This document shows, in pieces, positions 9,247-17,485 of a stretch of 64,000 bases of DNA. A model generated the notes under the pieces. That model did not search any database and was not told where the DNA came from. It saw only the letters and a program-made list of their open reading frames with translations. The first letter of the stretch is position 1. Each line of letters begins with the position of its first letter. Both the position numbers and the translations under genes were made by a program. The DNA lies in NCBI GenBank assembly GCA_000708525.1, contig JMRP01000004.1:105714-169713 (forward strand), written 5' to 3'. The DNA is from Cyanobium sp. CACIAM 14. Lineage in GTDB: Bacteria > Cyanobacteriota > Cyanobacteriia > PCC-6307 > Cyanobiaceae.

Positions 9247-9348
9247 ATGTTGATCACCCTTGGCTGGTCCGCCCTGGCGGCCATGTTCACCTTCTCGATC
9301 GCCATGGTGGTGTGGGGCCGGAACGGTGACAACACCATCGGTTTCTGA
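9247..9348 (+). CDS. petN: Cytochrome b6-f complex subunit PetN (too short for the ORF track)
   Basis: The 33-codon ORF encodes [20 protein letters not shown], then [13 protein letters not shown] and TGA. The single transmembrane helix followed by VVWGRNG is the PetN signature. The length and the C-terminal GDNTIGF tail agree with picocyanobacterial PetN, which is slightly longer than the 29-aa form I know from other cyanobacteria. It acts in the thylakoid membrane as a small stabilising subunit of the b6f dimer in photosynthetic electron flow. It is divergent from clpS (63 bp) and overlaps the next small ORF by 23 bp. Confidence 0.93.
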   Translation: MLITLGWSALAAMFTFSIAMVVWGRNGDNTIGF

Positions 9349-9496
9349 GCTGGCCCTCCCCTCCACCACCACCCTGCTGGCGGGTCTGGCCTCGGCCCTG
9401 CTGCTCTTCGTGACGGTCGGAGTGATCTATCTCTCCACGGTCGAATGGCGTGACCGGCGGCGCCGCAAGGCACAGGAAGCCCGCTCCCGTTCGTGA
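9326..9496 (+). CDS. Small membrane protein of unknown function downstream of petN
   Basis: A 56-aa ORF from the GTG at 9326, which lies inside petN in another frame. The sequence has a polar N-terminus, one strong transmembrane helix ([20 protein letters not shown]) and a basic tail ([17 protein letters not shown]). That gives a single-pass topology with a cytoplasmic C-terminus. The start is uncertain because there is no ATG in frame; the upstream TTG in the track is unlikely. Its stop overlaps the GTG of cofH (GTGA), which supports translation of both as a coupled unit. I do not recognise the family. Confidence 0.65.
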   Translation: MTTPSVSELALPSTTTLLAGLASALLLFVTVGVIYLSTVEWRDRRRRKAQEARSRS

Positions 9497-10788
9497 GCCT
9501 CGCTCCCGACACCTGGGAGCAGGCTGGCCAACTGCTGCAGCCGCCTCCTCCCGCGGCTGCAGCCGAACGCTTCCGGGCCCTCTCGCTTGCAGACCTTCTC
9601 GACGCCCTGGAGGCCACGCATCAGCAGCTGGCCGCCCGGCCGGGCCTGCCCCTTCAGGACAGCGACCTGCCGGGGATAGCCCTCGCCCTGCTCGAGCGCC
9701 CCTTCCTCCCGCCGGCTGCCGGTCCGTCCCAGGAGCTGGGGAGCGAACGCGACCAGCTGCGCCACGCTGCCGACACCCTGCGACACCGTCTGGTGGGCGA
9801 CACCGTCACCTACGTCGTCAACAGGAACCTCAACACCAGCAACCATTGCGTGCTGCGCTGCCAGTTTTGTGCGTTCCGCCGAGAGGCCGGCGAGCCGGGG
9901 GCGTACCGCCTCCCTCCCGAGGAACTCGAGCGGCGCGCCGAGGAGGCCTGCCGCAGCGGCGCCACCGAGCTCTGCCTGCAGGCTGCGCTCGATCCTGATG
10001 CCCGGCTCGGCGGCAGCCATCTGGCCTTCGCCGCCGATCTCCTGCGCCGGCTGCGGCGGGCGGCCCCGGACCTCCACCTGCATGCCTTCTCACCCCAGGA
10101 GCTTCTCTTCATCGCCGAGCGGGATGGCGTTTCCCTCGAAACGGTCCTGGCGGAGCTCCAGGCGGCGGGGCTCGGTTCGGTGCCCGGCACCGCCGCCGAG
10201 GTGCTGAGCGACGCGGTGCGCCGCCTGATCTGTCCCGAGAAGCTCTCTGCCCGGGCCTGGGTGGCGGTGATCCTGCAGGTGCATCGCCGCGGCCTGGCCA
10301 GCACCGCCACGCTGATGGCCGGCCATGTGGAGGGTGCCGCCGACCGGGCCGCCCATCTGCTCAGCCTGGTGGCGATCCAGCGGCAGGCCCGTCGGCTCGG
10401 CCTTCCGGGTTTCAGCGAATTCGTCCTGCTGCCCTTCGTCGGCGCCATGGCCCCGGCGCCCCTGCGCCGCCGGGTTGGACGCGATCAACCCGATCCTTCC
10501 GCGATGCTCCTGCTCACCGCCCAGGTCCGTCTGCTGCTCGGTCCCGCGTTCCCCCATCACCAGCCCAGCTGGGTGAAGCTCACCCTGCCGGTGGCGGCGG
10601 AAGCCCTGCGCTGGGGTTGCGACGATCTGGGCGGAACGCTGATGGAGGAGCACATCACCACGATGGCCGGGGCCCTCGGCGGCATCCGTCAGACCCCCGC
10701 CGCCCTGCGGGCCGCCGCCGCCCGCCTGGGGCGGCCGGTGCGGGAGCGCACCACCCTCTACGGCCGCCCGTTGTCGGCGATCCCATGA
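9493..10788 (+). CDS. cofH: 7,8-didemethyl-8-hydroxy-5-deazariboflavin (FO) synthase subunit 2, radical SAM
   Basis: CofH joins a tyrosine-derived intermediate to the ribityl pyrimidine on the route to FO, the deazaflavin chromophore of some photolyases and precursor of F420. The radical-SAM CxxxCxxC motif is visible as CVLRCQFC, preceded by VTYVVNRNLNTSNHC. Family landmarks LHAFSPQEL, GLGSVPGTAAEVL, and GGTLMEEHITTMAGA follow. At 431 aa it is full length. The GTG start overlaps the previous stop by 4 nt, and its own TGA overlaps the next ATG. The CofG partner is not in this window. Confidence 0.92.
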   Translation: MSLAPDTWEQAGQLLQPPPPAAAAERFRALSLADLLDALEATHQQLAARPGLPLQDSDLPGIALALLERPFLPPAAGPSQELGSERDQLRHAADTLRHRLVGDTVTYVVNRNLNTSNHCVLRCQFCAFRREAGEPGAYRLPPEELERRAEEACRSGATELCLQAALDPDARLGGSHLAFAADLLRRLRRAAPDLHLHAFSPQELLFIAERDGVSLETVLAELQAAGLGSVPGTAAEVLSDAVRRLICPEKLSARAWVAVILQVHRRGLASTATLMAGHVEGAADRAAHLLSLVAIQRQARRLGLPGFSEFVLLPFVGAMAPAPLRRRVGRDQPDPSAMLLLTAQVRLLLGPAFPHHQPSWVKLTLPVAAEALRWGCDDLGGTLMEEHITTMAGALGGIRQTPAALRAAAARLGRPVRERTTLYGRPLSAIP

Positions 10789-12185
10789 GACCCCTGCCCG
10801 ACGTTCTGCGCAGCCCCCTGACGAGGCTGCCGCGGCCTGCCCTGCCCCCGCTGACGCTCACCTCGGTCGCGGTGCTGCTGCTGCTGCTCCTGCCGAGCCT
10901 GGCCCTGTGGCGCTGGCCCCGACCCAGGGCCCAGGGACTCGAGCAGCTGATGGCTGCCGCGAGCCTGCTGCAGAGCTTTCCGGCCAGTCCGGAGCGCCCT
11001 GTGCCGCCCCTCTGGAGGGAGCGTCTCGGTGACGCGCTGGCCTACCGGCTGTGGCGTGAGCAGCGCCGCTTCTGGTGGCAGTTCTGGGGCAGTCACGCCG
11101 ATGGCGGGGCCTATCTGGCCGTGCCGGTGATCTCCTCCGAAGACCGCCGCGGCCCCAACCCCGCCAATGCCCTGCGGGTGGGAAACCTTCTGGTGGTGGC
11201 GCCCGACCCCCTCTCTCGCCGTCTGCTCCAGGACCAGCTGCGGCCGGAGCAGCGGGCCGGCAGGGGTCTCTACAGCGCCTGTCTGCCGCGGCTGGAGAAG
11301 GGGCAGGGGGTGTTCTGGAACGCGACCGCGCTGGCGGTACTGGTGGGCCCGGTGGCTCCTCTGCTGGAGGCTTATCAGGAGGGTTGCCTCTCCCTCGCGC
11401 TGGACGGTGACGGTGTGCGCTGGCAGGGAGAGGCGGCGGCCCGGGCCGGAGGCCCGGGAGTGGCCGGCCCGCCGCCGGGGCGCGAAGACGAGGATCCCTT
11501 GCCAGCGCCGCTGCCAGTGGATGTGCTGCTGGAACTGAAGGGGTCCTCGCTGGAGCAGCTTTTCGGAGGGCTGCTCTCGCGTCAGCTGATCCGCGACCCT
11601 CTGGCGGCCCGCTACGGGATCGATTCGAAGGGCCTGGCCCTGCTGCGCCGTTCCCCCTTCCGCCTGCGCCTCCAGCCCCATCCGAGCGGTCCCTTCCAGG
11701 CCTCGCTCGAACTCCAGGTGGCGGTGGGCCGCGAACGGCAGGCCTGGAGGGGCCTTCTGGTGGGCCTGGCCCGCTCGCTGCAGGGGCAGGGTCTGAAGGA
11801 CGGGAGCGGTGCCGGCGCTCCCGCAGCCAGCGCGGCTTCCCAGGCGCAGTCGGCCACCTGGCGGCGTCAAGACGACGGGGTGGTGCTGGGGGGCTGGCGC
11901 TGGATCACAGAGCCTGGACCCTCGCCCCAGCTGCTCCTGTTCCTCGGCCCCGTCCCCTCCCGGAGGCCGCCCATGGAGCCCTCGGGAGACCCGGCTCTCG
12001 CTGCAGGGGAACTCAGGCTGCGGGTGAGGCCCCAGGCCCTCGATCTGCTGGGTCTGCTGCCCGAGCAGATGCCGGATCTGGTCCGCCGCTCGGATCAGCT
12101 CTGGATGAACGCCGCCCCCCTGCCCGAGGGGAACGCCACCGAGCAGGTCAGCCGGCTGAGGGGACGCCTTCGGTTGAACCGCTGA
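10785..12185 (+). CDS. Membrane-anchored conserved hypothetical protein
   Basis: A 466-aa protein from the ATG at 10785 that overlaps the cofH stop (ATGA). It has an N-terminal transmembrane anchor of leucines and valines (LTLTSVAVLLLLLLPSLALW) and then a large extracytoplasmic region rich in Leu, Arg and Pro. Recognisable elements such as GRGLYSACLPRLEKGQG and LDLLGLLPEQMPDL suggest a folded domain, but I do not recognise a family. A Pro/Gly/Ala linker lies near the middle (GPGVAGPPPGRED). Coupling to cofH is by position only; I see no evidence that it acts in deazaflavin synthesis. Confidence 0.7.
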   Translation: MRPLPDVLRSPLTRLPRPALPPLTLTSVAVLLLLLLPSLALWRWPRPRAQGLEQLMAAASLLQSFPASPERPVPPLWRERLGDALAYRLWREQRRFWWQFWGSHADGGAYLAVPVISSEDRRGPNPANALRVGNLLVVAPDPLSRRLLQDQLRPEQRAGRGLYSACLPRLEKGQGVFWNATALAVLVGPVAPLLEAYQEGCLSLALDGDGVRWQGEAAARAGGPGVAGPPPGREDEDPLPAPLPVDVLLELKGSSLEQLFGGLLSRQLIRDPLAARYGIDSKGLALLRRSPFRLRLQPHPSGPFQASLELQVAVGRERQAWRGLLVGLARSLQGQGLKDGSGAGAPAASAASQAQSATWRRQDDGVVLGGWRWITEPGPSPQLLLFLGPVPSRRPPMEPSGDPALAAGELRLRVRPQALDLLGLLPEQMPDLVRRSDQLWMNAAPLPEGNATEQVSRLRGRLRLNR

Positions 12186-12843
12186 CCGCCTGGCGCTCGC
12201 GGCGGCGGCGCTCGGAAGCCACGGTCTCCTCCATCAGTTCGACGGCCATGGACATCTTCTCCAGGTTGCTCGCGTAGAGGGAGAGGTCCTTGTCGAGCCG
12301 GTCGCGCAGCAGGCCCATCGACTCTCCGATGTCGTGGGCGAGCTGGCGCAGGGCCTGGGGTTCCATGGCGTCGTCGTCGATGGCCTGCTCCAGCAGGGTC
12401 AGAAGGCCGACCGCCATCAGACGGGAATAGTGGAAGTCGGGCCGCCGGATGCTGGCGAGGGCCTCCGCCACCGGCGGGGGGGCGCCTTCTCCCTGTCGCT
12501 CGATCCACTCGCGCACCTCCTGCTGGCTGTGACGGCCCATGGCGGCCAGGGCTTCGTCGCACTGACGTTTCAGCTGAGGGCCGTCGAACCCGGAGGAGGC
12601 ACAGAGCGCCTCGAACAGGGGACCCTTGTGTTCCTCCGGCCGGTAGCCTCGGGCGAAGCCCTCGAAGACCTGAAGGAGGCCCACGGCGAAGAGGGGGTTG
12701 GTCTGGAAGCCCTTCTGGCGGCTGAGCAGGTGGAGCTCCACCAGCAGCTCGTCGACCATCCGCCGGTACAGCGGGCCGATGACATGGGGAAAGGCGCCGT
12801 GGAAGGCACGCTTGCTGTCGGCAACGGTGAGAGCGGCGCTCAC
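12148..12843 (-). CDS. psb29: Photosystem II biogenesis / thylakoid formation protein Psb29 (THF1)
   Basis: A 231-aa soluble, helix-rich protein: [35 protein letters not shown] is the strongly conserved N-terminal stretch of Psb29/THF1. The C-terminal coiled-coil part ([19 protein letters not shown]) is also typical. In cyanobacteria and chloroplasts THF1 binds and stabilises thylakoid FtsH complexes and is needed for photosystem II assembly and repair. It starts at a GTG (12843). The gene is divergent from clpP, and ftsH follows clpP, so its neighbourhood matches its known role. Its 3' end overlaps the preceding gene by 38 bp. Confidence 0.93.
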   Translation of the reverse strand: MSAALTVADSKRAFHGAFPHVIGPLYRRMVDELLVELHLLSRQKGFQTNPLFAVGLLQVFEGFARGYRPEEHKGPLFEALCASSGFDGPQLKRQCDEALAAMGRHSQQEVREWIERQGEGAPPPVAEALASIRRPDFHYSRLMAVGLLTLLEQAIDDDAMEPQALRQLAHDIGESMGLLRDRLDKDLSLYASNLEKMSMAVELMEETVASERRRRERQAVSGSTEGVPSAG

Positions 12844-12938
12844 GCGGTTCGGATCTTCAATGCTGCGACCTTAGCGCTGCAGGCACTCACCCCGATCGGC
12901 GCCTCGGTAAGATCGTTTCACTCGCCTGCATTGAGCCC

Positions 12939-13529
12939 ATGATCCCGATCGTCATCGAGGAGTCGGGCCGTGGAGAGAGAGCCTTCGACATCTACTCCCG
13001 CCTGTTACGGGAGCGGATCATCTTTCTGGGGGAGCCGGTGACGGCCGAGTCGGCCAATCGCGTGGTGGCCCAGCTTCTCTTTCTCGAAGCTGAAGATCCC
13101 GACAAGGATATCTTTCTCTATGTGAATTCACCGGGAGGTTCGGTCTACGACGGCCTGGGGATCTTCGACACGATGCAGCACATCAAGCCCGACGTCCAGA
13201 CAGTCTGCGTCGGCCTCGCCGCCAGCATGGGCGCCTTCCTGCTCTGTGCCGGCGCGAAGGGCAAGCGCAGCAGCCTGAGCCACTCCCGGATCATGATCCA
13301 CCAGCCCCTGGGTGGCGCCCGCGGCCAGGCCAGTGACATCCGGATCCAGGCAGATGAGATCCTCTACCTGAAGGATAAGCTCAACAGGGAGCTGGCTGCG
13401 CGCACGGGGCAGGACCTCGAGAAGATCCAGATCGACACAGACCGCGATTTCTTCATGTCGCCCGCCGAAGCGATGGCCTATGGCCTGATCGACAAGGTCA
13501 TCGAGAAGAGGCCGGTACGGCCTGTCTGA
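12939..13529 (+). CDS. clpP: ATP-dependent Clp protease proteolytic subunit ClpP
   Basis: A 196-aa serine peptidase subunit. The catalytic triad is complete: Ser in [11 protein letters not shown], His in [11 protein letters not shown], and Asp in IDTDRDFF. The hydrophobic-pocket and handle regions ([35 protein letters not shown]) are present, so this is an active ClpP rather than a ClpR. Cyanobacteria carry several ClpP paralogues; which one this is cannot be settled here. A possible -10 TAAGAT lies at 12908-12913 in the 95-bp divergent promoter region shared with psb29. Confidence 0.95.
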   Translation: MIPIVIEESGRGERAFDIYSRLLRERIIFLGEPVTAESANRVVAQLLFLEAEDPDKDIFLYVNSPGGSVYDGLGIFDTMQHIKPDVQTVCVGLAASMGAFLLCAGAKGKRSSLSHSRIMIHQPLGGARGQASDIRIQADEILYLKDKLNRELAARTGQDLEKIQIDTDRDFFMSPAEAMAYGLIDKVIEKRPVRPV

Positions 13530-13592
13530 ACTCAACGGATCTAACCGGAACAACATTACCCTTCGGTCTTCGGCGGAACGACCAACAACAAA

Positions 13593-13632
13593 GGGCCTGG
13601 GAGATCCAGGCCCCGATTGTGATAAACAATTT
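13593..13632. terminator. Hairpin between convergent clpP and ftsH
   Basis: GGGCCTGG (13593-13600), loop GAGAT, CCAGGCCC (13606-13613) make a perfect 8-bp GC-rich stem. A second short repeat (ATTGT...ACAAT, then TTTT) follows at 13616-13634. Placed between two convergent stops, it is probably a bidirectional transcription terminator, although the U-tract is poor on both strands. Confidence 0.6.
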
Positions 13633-13658
13633 TGCTGAACAATCTGCCCAGCCGGGCT

Positions 13659-15653
13659 TCAGGAGGCGTCCGCAGTATCCGGAACGGGGAAAGTCTGAGG
13701 GGTGGACTTGGTGGATTCGGTGGATCCCTCCTTGTCTGAGGAGGTGAGCAGAGGAGAGAACCGTTCCTTCTCGGGGATGGTGGCGAACTCGGACACGATG
13801 AGGCGGAATTCATCCCCGTCCAGACTTTCCTTCTCGATCAGCAGTTCCACCAGCCGGTCCATGCAGGCCCGGTGCTCGGCCACAAGTTTCACCGTGTCTG
13901 CATAGCAGCTCTGGACGATGTGCCGGATCGCCGCATCGATCTTGTGGGCGATGGCATCGGAGACATCGCTGCGGGTCATCAGATCGCGCCCGAGGAAGAC
14001 CTCCTGATTGCCGGCCTCGAGCGACATCGGACCCAGCTCGCTCATGCCGAAGCGGGTCACCATCTGACGAGCCATCGAGGCCACCTGCTGGATGTCACCA
14101 CCGGCACCGGTGGTCACTTCCGCATGGCCAAACACCACATCCTCGGCGGCCCGGCCCCCCAGGGCCCCCATGATCCGGGCACGAAGCTGGGCCCGACTGA
14201 CCAGCATCTGCTCCTCGTCGGGGGCGAACCAGGTGAGGCCCTGGGCCTGGCCGCGGGGGATGAGAGTGACCTTCTGGACGGGATCGTGGTGCTTCACCAG
14301 GGTGCCCACCAGGGCGTGGCCCACTTCGTGATACGCGATCAGCCGCTTGCTGCGCCCATCGGTGAGGGGCTTGCCCTCCATGCCCGCGATGATCCTGTCG
14401 ACGGCGTCGTCGATCTCGGCCAGGCCGGTGGCCTCCTTGCGACGCCGCGCTGTGAGGATGGCCGCTTCGTTGAGCAGGTTGGCCAGGTCGGCACCGGTGA
14501 ACCCCGGGGTCCGGCGGGCAATCATCTCGAGCGAGACATCGTCCGCGAGTTTCTTGTTGCGGCTGTGGACCTTGAGGATCGAGAGACGTCCCTTGATGTC
14601 GGGGGCATCGACGGTGACCTGGCGATCGAAACGGCCCGGGCGCATCAGGGCCGAATCGAGCACATCGGGACGGTTGGTGGCGGCGATGATGATGATGCCG
14701 CTGTTGCCCTCGAAGCCATCCATCTCCGTGAGGAGCTGGTTCAGGGTCTGCTCCCGCTCGTCGTTGCCGCCGCCGATGCCGGCGCCGCGCTGGCGGCCGA
14801 CGGCGTCGATCTCATCGATGAAGATCAGACACGGGCTGTTTTCCTTGGCCCGTTTGAACAGGTCCCTCACGCGGCTGGCGCCGACACCCACGAACATCTC
14901 CACGAACTCCGATCCGGAGAGCGAGAAGAAGGGGACACCCGCTTCTCCGGCGATCGCCTTGGCGAGAAGGGTCTTGCCGGTGCCCGGAGGACCCACCAGG
15001 AGGACTCCACGGGGGATCTTGGCACCCACGGAGGTGAATCGTTCGGGAGTCTTGAGGAAGGTCACCACCTCCTGAAGGTCCTGCTTGGCCTCCTCCACAC
15101 CCGCCACGTCGTCGAACATGACGCCGGTCTCGGCTTCCATGGCGAAACGGGCCTTGGACTTGCCGAACTGCATGGCCTGTCCGGGGCCACCTGGCATGCC
15201 GGAGGAGCGACGGGCGAGGAAGACAAGCGAGCCAATCAGCAGCAGTGGGAACAGCAGATTGCCGAGAAGACCGATGGCGGGAGGGGTGGTTCTGGGGGGA
15301 TGGACATCGAAGCTGATGCCCTGGCCCTTGAGCTTGTTGATCAGCTCGGGTGCCACGCCGGGAAGATCGACCCGCAGGCGCTGCACCCGGTTGTCGAGGT
15401 CAGGATCCACAGCCTCGATCACCGCCGAGCGACCGCCGTCGAAGATGTCGACGGCGGTGACCCTGCCGGCATCGACGTAATCCAGGAACCGGCCGTAACT
15501 CATCCGGGCCACGGCGACGTTGCGCGAACTGCCGCTGGTGCCGGCACCACCGGGAACCAGCCGGCCTCCGGAACTCAGCAGCTGCCAGCCGAGAAACACG
15601 GCCACGGCGACGGGCAGGAGCCAGAGAGCGAGGACACGCCAGCGCTGGTTCAT
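13659..15653 (-). CDS. ftsH: Thylakoid/plasma-membrane ATP-dependent zinc metalloprotease FtsH
   Basis: A 664-aa AAA+ membrane protease from the ATG giving [10 protein letters not shown]; the track start adds MLKSVST. In order: an N-terminal membrane helix, a periplasmic/lumenal domain, a second helix ([17 protein letters not shown]), Walker A GPPGTGKT, Walker [38 protein letters not shown], and zinc motif HEVGH, the variant usual in cyanobacterial photosystem-II-repair FtsH. The third zinc ligand region ([11 protein letters not shown]) is present. It degrades damaged D1 and other membrane proteins. Nearby psb29 controls FtsH abundance in other species. The C-terminus is Ser/Thr-rich. Confidence 0.96.
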   Translation of the reverse strand: MNQRWRVLALWLLPVAVAVFLGWQLLSSGGRLVPGGAGTSGSSRNVAVARMSYGRFLDYVDAGRVTAVDIFDGGRSAVIEAVDPDLDNRVQRLRVDLPGVAPELINKLKGQGISFDVHPPRTTPPAIGLLGNLLFPLLLIGSLVFLARRSSGMPGGPGQAMQFGKSKARFAMEAETGVMFDDVAGVEEAKQDLQEVVTFLKTPERFTSVGAKIPRGVLLVGPPGTGKTLLAKAIAGEAGVPFFSLSGSEFVEMFVGVGASRVRDLFKRAKENSPCLIFIDEIDAVGRQRGAGIGGGNDEREQTLNQLLTEMDGFEGNSGIIIIAATNRPDVLDSALMRPGRFDRQVTVDAPDIKGRLSILKVHSRNKKLADDVSLEMIARRTPGFTGADLANLLNEAAILTARRRKEATGLAEIDDAVDRIIAGMEGKPLTDGRSKRLIAYHEVGHALVGTLVKHHDPVQKVTLIPRGQAQGLTWFAPDEEQMLVSRAQLRARIMGALGGRAAEDVVFGHAEVTTGAGGDIQQVASMARQMVTRFGMSELGPMSLEAGNQEVFLGRDLMTRSDVSDAIAHKIDAAIRHIVQSCYADTVKLVAEHRACMDRLVELLIEKESLDGDEFRLIVSEFATIPEKERFSPLLTSSDKEGSTESTKSTPQTFPVPDTADAS

Positions 15654-15726
15654 GGTTGAGACGCTTTTTAACAACCTTAGGGGCGAGAGGCCCGTCTCCG
15701 GGAGGCTGCCGGCGTCCCAACGGGAC

Positions 15727-16029
15727 TCAGCTGGCCAGCCACCATGGGTTGGACTCCGGGCTGCCGGCGGTGGGCTCGGCAGCGGGGGCCGAGGCCACGA
15801 TCAGCTCCCGGGCCCCGATCGACTCGAGCAGTTCCGGACCGCCCAGGCCATGGGTCCAGATCTCCACCTCGCTGCTGCCGGGGCATACGAAGGCCAGCAC
15901 TTCGAAGGGAAAGACGACCCGTTCCAGGAAGAAATGATCGGGTCCGATGCAGCGCAGGATCACCATGCGGTCGGAACCGTTGCGATAGCCGCAATCGATC
16001 TGTTCCACCCGGGACAACTGGTCCAACAC
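15727..16029 (-). CDS. DUF1830 protein
   Basis: A 100-aa protein from a GTG (16029). [40 protein letters not shown] matches the DUF1830 family: a short beta-rich module with the FFLERVVFP core that is widespread in cyanobacteria and of unknown function. The C-terminus is a variable Ala/Pro/Ser tail. It is upstream of ftsH on the same strand with 73 bp between. Upstream (16030-16229) lies about 200 bp without a gene. That gap holds an imperfect hairpin TGGTGA/TCACCA and a tandem 15-bp duplication (GACGTCTGCCTCTGG-like). Confidence 0.8.
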   Translation of the reverse strand: MLDQLSRVEQIDCGYRNGSDRMVILRCIGPDHFFLERVVFPFEVLAFVCPGSSEVEIWTHGLGGPELLESIGARELIVASAPAAEPTAGSPESNPWWLAS

Positions 16030-16229
16030 GTTTGCTTGAGCTGCGTCCAGACCATGAAGCCACTCCAGCCTGTGGGGGTTTGGTGACCGACGCGACCGAT
16101 CACCAGACTTAATGTTTTCTTCCGGTGACCAGGCTCCGATCTCCGTTTAGGCGCAGGCGCCTCCTTTTCGACGTCTGCCTCTGGACGTCTGCCTCTGGGG
16201 GTCCGGCCGGTGCTCAGGGCGTAGGCCGC

Positions 16230-17459
16230 TCAGAGGCTCCGGAGAGCGGCGATCGGATCCAGCCGGGCGGCCCGGCGTGCCGGCACCACCCCGAAGAACA
16301 GCCCGATCGATCCGGAGAGCCCCACCGTCAGCAGCACCGTTCCGGCCTCGATCGTGGCCGGCAGGGGAGTGAAGCTGGCCACCAGGGCCACCGTCCCCAG
16401 CCCCATGGCACTGCCGATGACGCCCCCCAGACCGGCGAGCACCAGCGACTCCACCAGGAACTGCAGCAGGACGTCGCTGCTTCGGGCCCCGAGGGCCTTG
16501 CGCAGACCGATCTCCTCGGTGCGCTCGCTCACCGACACCAGCATGATGTTCATGATGCCGATCCCGCCCACCAGCAGGGAAACGGCTCCGATGGCCCCCA
16601 GCATCAGGGTGAGTCCACCGGTGATGGTGCCGACGATGGTGAGAGCGTCCTTCTGGGACCGCACGGCGAAGTCGTCCTCCCGCAGCAGGCGATGGCGCTG
16701 GCGCAGCAGGTTGGTGATCTGGAAGGCCGCCGCGCCGGTGCTCGCCTCGTCGCGCGCTTCCACGCTGATGAAGCTGAGGCTGACGCCGTAGGTGGGATCA
16801 CGGCCGCTGATCTGGCTCACCATCGTGGTGAGGGGGATGTAGGCGCTCTCGTCCTGGTTGGAGCCGAACACGGCACCCTTGGCCGCCAGCACCCCGATCA
16901 CCTCGAAGGACTTGTCACGGATGCGCAGGCGGCGGCCGAGGGCCTCGCCGGTGGGCATCAGCTTGTCCCGCAGGTCCGGCCCGATCACCACGACGTTGCG
17001 GGCGGCCTGGAGATCCCGCTCATCGATGAAGCGCCCGCGGGCCACCTCGAAGCTGCGTACCGGCAGGAACTCGGGCGTCACTCCCGACACGGGTGCCGAG
17101 GCACTGAAGCCGTCGGCTTGGATCACCGCGTTCTGGGTGATCTGGGGGGCCACCCGTCGCACGCTGGGCACCTGCTCGGCGATCGCTCTGGCGTCCTCCA
17201 GAACGAGGGTGCGGGGCGTCTCGATGCCCTGGCGACGGGTGTCGTTGTTGCCCGGCACGACGAACAGCACGTTGGCCCCCAGGGTGCTGAGCTGGCTTTC
17301 CGCCAGGTTCTGGGCGCCCCGCCCGACCCCCACCAAGGTGATCACCGAGGCGTTGCCGATGACGATGCCGAGCATGGTGAGCAGGCTGCGCAGCCGGTTG
17401 GAGCGCAGGGTGTGCAGCGCCATGGCCACCGTTTCGCTCAGGGGCAGCTTGGGGGCCAT
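16230..17459 (-). CDS. MacB/FtsX-type ABC transporter permease
   Basis: A 409-aa membrane protein with the MacB permease layout: an N-terminal helix (SNRLRSLLTMLGIVIGNASVITLVGVGRG), a long periplasmic domain (about residues 50-280), then three helices with the family signature VSERTEEIGLRKALGARSSDVLLQFLVES and a final PARRAARLDPIAALR. MacB-type permeases transmit force to periplasmic partners, for example for lipoprotein, toxin or lipid export, and do not transport through the membrane domain. No ATPase or periplasmic adaptor is adjacent; pyk lies upstream on the same strand with 26 bp between. The exported substrate is unknown. Confidence 0.88.
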   Translation of the reverse strand: MAPKLPLSETVAMALHTLRSNRLRSLLTMLGIVIGNASVITLVGVGRGAQNLAESQLSTLGANVLFVVPGNNDTRRQGIETPRTLVLEDARAIAEQVPSVRRVAPQITQNAVIQADGFSASAPVSGVTPEFLPVRSFEVARGRFIDERDLQAARNVVVIGPDLRDKLMPTGEALGRRLRIRDKSFEVIGVLAAKGAVFGSNQDESAYIPLTTMVSQISGRDPTYGVSLSFISVEARDEASTGAAAFQITNLLRQRHRLLREDDFAVRSQKDALTIVGTITGGLTLMLGAIGAVSLLVGGIGIMNIMLVSVSERTEEIGLRKALGARSSDVLLQFLVESLVLAGLGGVIGSAMGLGTVALVASFTPLPATIEAGTVLLTVGLSGSIGLFFGVVPARRAARLDPIAALRSL

Positions 17460-17485
17460 GACGGCGAGTTGTGGGGATCCCGGTT

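Noticed and set aside
16141-16200. Terminator-like hairpin AGGCG-CAGG-CGCCT followed by CCTTTT
   Set aside because: The T-run is on the plus strand, where no gene ends; on the minus strand, where the MacB-like gene ends, there is no T-run.
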